Origin: Eubacteriales Family XIII. Incertae Sedis bacterium
GTDB lineage: Bacteria > Bacillota > Clostridia > Peptostreptococcales > Anaerovoracaceae
Length of the DNA stretch: 7,490 nucleotides
Assembly (NCBI GenBank): GCA_031283865.1
Contig: JAITAX010000141.1
Span: 1-7,490, forward strand
Direction: 5' to 3'
In this document: positions 5,638 through 7,490 of the stretch, one piece after another
Layout: the number at the start of each line of letters is the position of its first letter
Numbering within the stretch: the first letter of the stretch is position 1
Notes under the pieces: model-generated
The model's database searches: none
What the model saw: only the letters and a program-made list of their open reading frames with translations
Told to the model about the DNA's origin: nothing
Made by a program: the position numbers and the translations under genes

Positions 5638-5682
5638 AATATGAACACCGAATATGAACACAAGGCGTTACGGTGTGTTCAT
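5638..5682. repeat. Three ATGAACAC copies upstream of the motAB promoter
   Basis: AATATGAACAC occurs twice in direct orientation at 5638-5648 and 5651-5661 (period 13 bp). A third copy of its core lies inverted as GTGTTCAT at 5675-5682. The cluster begins about 25 bp upstream of the motAB -35 box and sits between that promoter and the terminator of the neighbouring gene, a typical place for an activator site. No regulator can be named. Confidence 0.5.
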
Positions 5683-5692
5683 CTGGGCAGCG

Positions 5693-5723
5693 AAAAAGCC
5701 GCACCCTCGAGTGAGGGTGCGGC
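5693..5723 (-). terminator. Rho-independent terminator of the SLH protein gene
   Basis: GCCGCACCCTC (5698-5708) and GAGGGTGCGGC (5713-5723) form a perfect 11-bp stem with a 4-base loop. On the minus strand it is followed directly by five T residues (complement of 5693-5697). It lies 21 bases after the stop of the SLH gene and isolates that gene from motAB. Confidence 0.9.
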
Positions 5724-5744
5724 GCCTATTTTGCTTAGAGCCTG

Positions 5745-7490
5745 TTAACCCAGCCGCTCATACAACGTGGCGGTTTCTCCTACGGTGAAATCTTTCTTTA
5801 CCATCAGAGATGTGCCGTCGCCTTTGATAACGCCGAGCCGAATCAACTCGGTTATTGCGGGTTTTAACCAATTGGGAACATCCGCCGCGTCCGCGAAGTC
5901 GTCAAGCGTTTTGTTCGTCGCGTCTGACCTCGCCGCAGTCGTCAATCCCGCGTCGATTAGGTTCATAATCACTTGGAATTGCTCACCGCGAGTGGTTACT
6001 CTGTACGGCTCAAACAGCGTATGCGCGCTGTTCACGCCGTCTATGACGCCAAGTTGTTTCGCCGTTCGCAGATATGCCGCATTGGGGTCGGTCGGGTCAA
6101 CGTCCGTAAACTGCTCAACCGTGAAAGTTTCCGACGGCTGTACGCCCAACGCTTTCAGCAGATTCGCTATGAAGTCGCCGCGCGTAACGCCCTGTCCCGC
6201 TTTGACCTTGCCGTCTGTGATATAGCTGTCAAGCAAGCCGCGCGCCGCCGCAAAGTCCATCGTTTCTTCCGTGTACCAGCCGCCGTCCGTCACTTCCCAC
6301 GCCACCGCGTTTACTCTTATCAGGTACTTTGAAAAATGCTTCAGCGTCATATGCACCGTTTTCGACGCGTCGTCGTACCTGCCGAGAACGATCTGCAAAT
6401 TGCCTTTCGCGTCGAGGTAATACACCACGACGGTCGCCGGCTTAACCGCGCTTGAAACCGTATACGGTACGGTTACGTCAACAGTTCCGCCGTTAAGATT
6501 GCTGATTGTCTTGTCGCCGGCCTTGACGGAGAAGTCCAGAAGCACATCCGTTGGTTTCACCGCATTTTGCAGCGCCTCCGGCAAGTCGGCTCTCATAAGC
6601 TTTTCCGCCGTGATCGTCACAGGCGCCGAAGCGGTCGATTCGTCGGCGGAGATGGCCTCAAGCGCTTTTGAATCGAAAGTCAGAGTACCCAAATCGCTCA
6701 TATTTACTTTCAGCTTCGCGTTCGCGTCGGTCAAATCCTCTACCGCGCCGACGGTGAGATTGAGTTTTGCGGAATCGGCGGACTTGGTGTCGAGTTTTAT
6801 CTCAACAACCGGAGTGGTGCCTTTGTCGCCGGCTTCTTTCTTGACTGCCGCGATAGAATCGGATATCTCGCTGTCACTGATCGCCGCGGTCGCCTCGCCG
6901 CCGGAAACGCTTGTATCGGCTGTAATCGTAGCGGTTGAAGTCCCGCCTCCGGAAGCTGTATCTGTGTTTGTATCAGGTGAAGTTGGCGTTGTATTGGTAT
7001 TGCCGGACGAGCCGCCGCCGGACGAACCGCCTGAGTTGCCGCCGGACGAGCAGCCGCCGGACGAGCCACCGCCGCCGGCAGCAGCATTATCAACCGTAAG
7101 CGTAAACTCCAGCGAAGTCACGTTGCCGATCGTCAGTTGCAAAAGGTGCGTTCCGGCGGGAGTGTCCGCCGTGGTTGTGATTGTAATGTCCATATCCTGT
7201 TTTGTCAGCGAAGCGGTGGCAAGCGCAATGCCCGTGATGCTGTTGACATTCACAAGCGTAATGGCGGACGGCGTGGCAATGTTGGCTGTATTTATCGCGA
7301 ACGACGCGCTTCCGGCCGTGCCGGCAGTCAGCTTTCCGCTTTGTGTGCCAACGGTAATGGGTATGTGGACGACGTTAAGTTTATAATCCGGCACTTGCAA
7401 GGGGGCGCCACTCTCAGTCCCAGGCTCCAAAGCATAGTGCTGATAATTCCCGGCAACATCTTCTATCTCAACGTAAGACAATACCAAAGT
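5745..7490 (-). CDS. SLH-domain cell-surface protein, C-terminal part (start outside window)
   Basis: The reading frame is still open at the right edge, so the N-terminus and any signal peptide are missing; the first visible Met (7487) is probably internal. Numbering from that Met, residues ~38-133 look like a beta-sandwich (Ig-like) domain. Residues ~135-182 are a Gly/Ser linker passing into a Thr/Ser/Asp-rich stretch. Residues ~193-396 form a domain often seen next to SLH repeats, ending in HMTLKHFSKYLIRV. Three SLH repeats close the protein: ~402-452 (VTRGDFI), ~460-515 (TTRGEQF) and ~528-580. SLH trimers hold proteins to secondary cell-wall polymers, so this should sit on the cell surface. 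The third repeat has TVGE where TRAE-type motifs are expected. A single cysteine lies in the Gly/Ser linker (residue 146). The ligand or function of the surface part cannot be told. The gene ends at TAA 5745 followed by a strong terminator. Confidence 0.88.
   Translation of the reverse strand, partial: TLVLSYVEIEDVAGNYQHYALEPGTESGAPLQVPDYKLNVVHIPITVGTQSGKLTAGTAGSASFAINTANIATPSAITLVNVNSITGIALATASLTKQDMDITITTTADTPAGTHLLQLTIGNVTSLEFTLTVDNAAAGGGGSSGGCSSGGNSGGSSGGGSSGNTNTTPTSPDTNTDTASGGGTSTATITADTSVSGGEATAAISDSEISDSIAAVKKEAGDKGTTPVVEIKLDTKSADSAKLNLTVGAVEDLTDANAKLKVNMSDLGTLTFDSKALEAISADESTASAPVTITAEKLMRADLPEALQNAVKPTDVLLDFSVKAGDKTISNLNGGTVDVTVPYTVSSAVKPATVVVYYLDAKGNLQIVLGRYDDASKTVHMTLKHFSKYLIRVNAVAWEVTDGGWYTEETMDFAAARGLLDSYITDGKVKAGQGVTRGDFIANLLKALGVQPSETFTVEQFTDVDPTDPNAAYLRTAKQLGVIDGVNSAHTLFEPYRVTTRGEQFQVIMNLIDAGLTTAARSDATNKTLDDFADAADVPNWLKPAITELIRLGVIKGDGTSLMVKKDFTVGETATLYERLG
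7002..7065 (-). repeat. Low-complexity repeats coding for the Gly/Ser linker
   Basis: GCCGGACGA occurs at 7002, 7017, 7041 and 7056 (plus-strand reading), spaced 15, 24 and 15 bp apart. All spacings are multiples of three, so copy-number change keeps the frame. On the coding strand it gives SSG units of the flexible linker. Such tracts can vary in length between strains. Confidence 0.6.

Noticed and set aside
6499..7386. 295-aa plus-strand frame with Pro-rich stretch
   Set aside because: It is the complement of the Gly/Ser linker and domains of the SLH gene, which has three recognisable SLH repeats.
1..7490. CRISPR array, tRNA/rRNA, insertion sequence or phage attachment site
   Set aside because: No regularly spaced repeats, RNA gene landmarks, transposase or terminal inverted repeats were seen on either strand.

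Overview
The window looks like a chromosomal segment of a fairly GC-rich, motile bacterium with an SLH-type cell surface, most likely a Bacillota/Clostridia-type organism. The evidence is a C-terminal triple SLH region on a secreted-type protein, a MotA/MotB pair, a MetY of the kind common in Gram-positive anaerobes, a short ArAE/FUSC protein, strong sigma-A-like promoters and purine-rich Shine-Dalgarno sites. This placement is inferred from gene content; no rRNA or other taxonomic marker is present.

Layout. (1) Positions 57-1501, minus strand: a two-gene unit. An unrecognised 170-aa protein comes first, followed by a DUF1883-TIR protein. It has its own promoter (about 1555-1583) and a stem-loop in the short leader. 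(2) Positions 1578-1598: an 8-bp perfect inverted repeat whose two arms contain the -35 boxes of back-to-back promoters, one for the TIR unit and one for the plus-strand gene that follows. (3) 1629-2141, plus strand: a small FUSC/ArAE_1 membrane protein, apparently read from a leaderless or nearly leaderless mRNA. (4) 2294-3583, plus strand: metY (O-acetylhomoserine sulfhydrylase), behind a perfect-consensus promoter whose -35 box lies in a palindrome, with a hairpin in its ~100-nt leader. (5) 3604-3630: a terminator shared by the converging metY and mot units. (6) 3691-5467, minus strand: motA then motB (stator of the flagellar motor), with a strong promoter at 5585-5613, a leader hairpin and upstream repeats. 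(7) 5698-5723: a terminator. (8) 5745-7490, minus strand: the C-terminal part of a large SLH surface protein whose start lies beyond the right edge.

How the genes relate. MotA and MotB form one functional unit. MetY is a stand-alone sulfur-assimilation/methionine enzyme and the SLH protein a cell-wall-anchored surface protein. The part most likely to hold something undescribed is the TIR unit. A TIR domain that appears to lack the usual catalytic glutamate is encoded behind an unknown small protein, under a promoter back-to-back with that of a small membrane protein. An immune or stress role is an inference from the TIR domain only; nothing else in the window is a recognisable defence gene.
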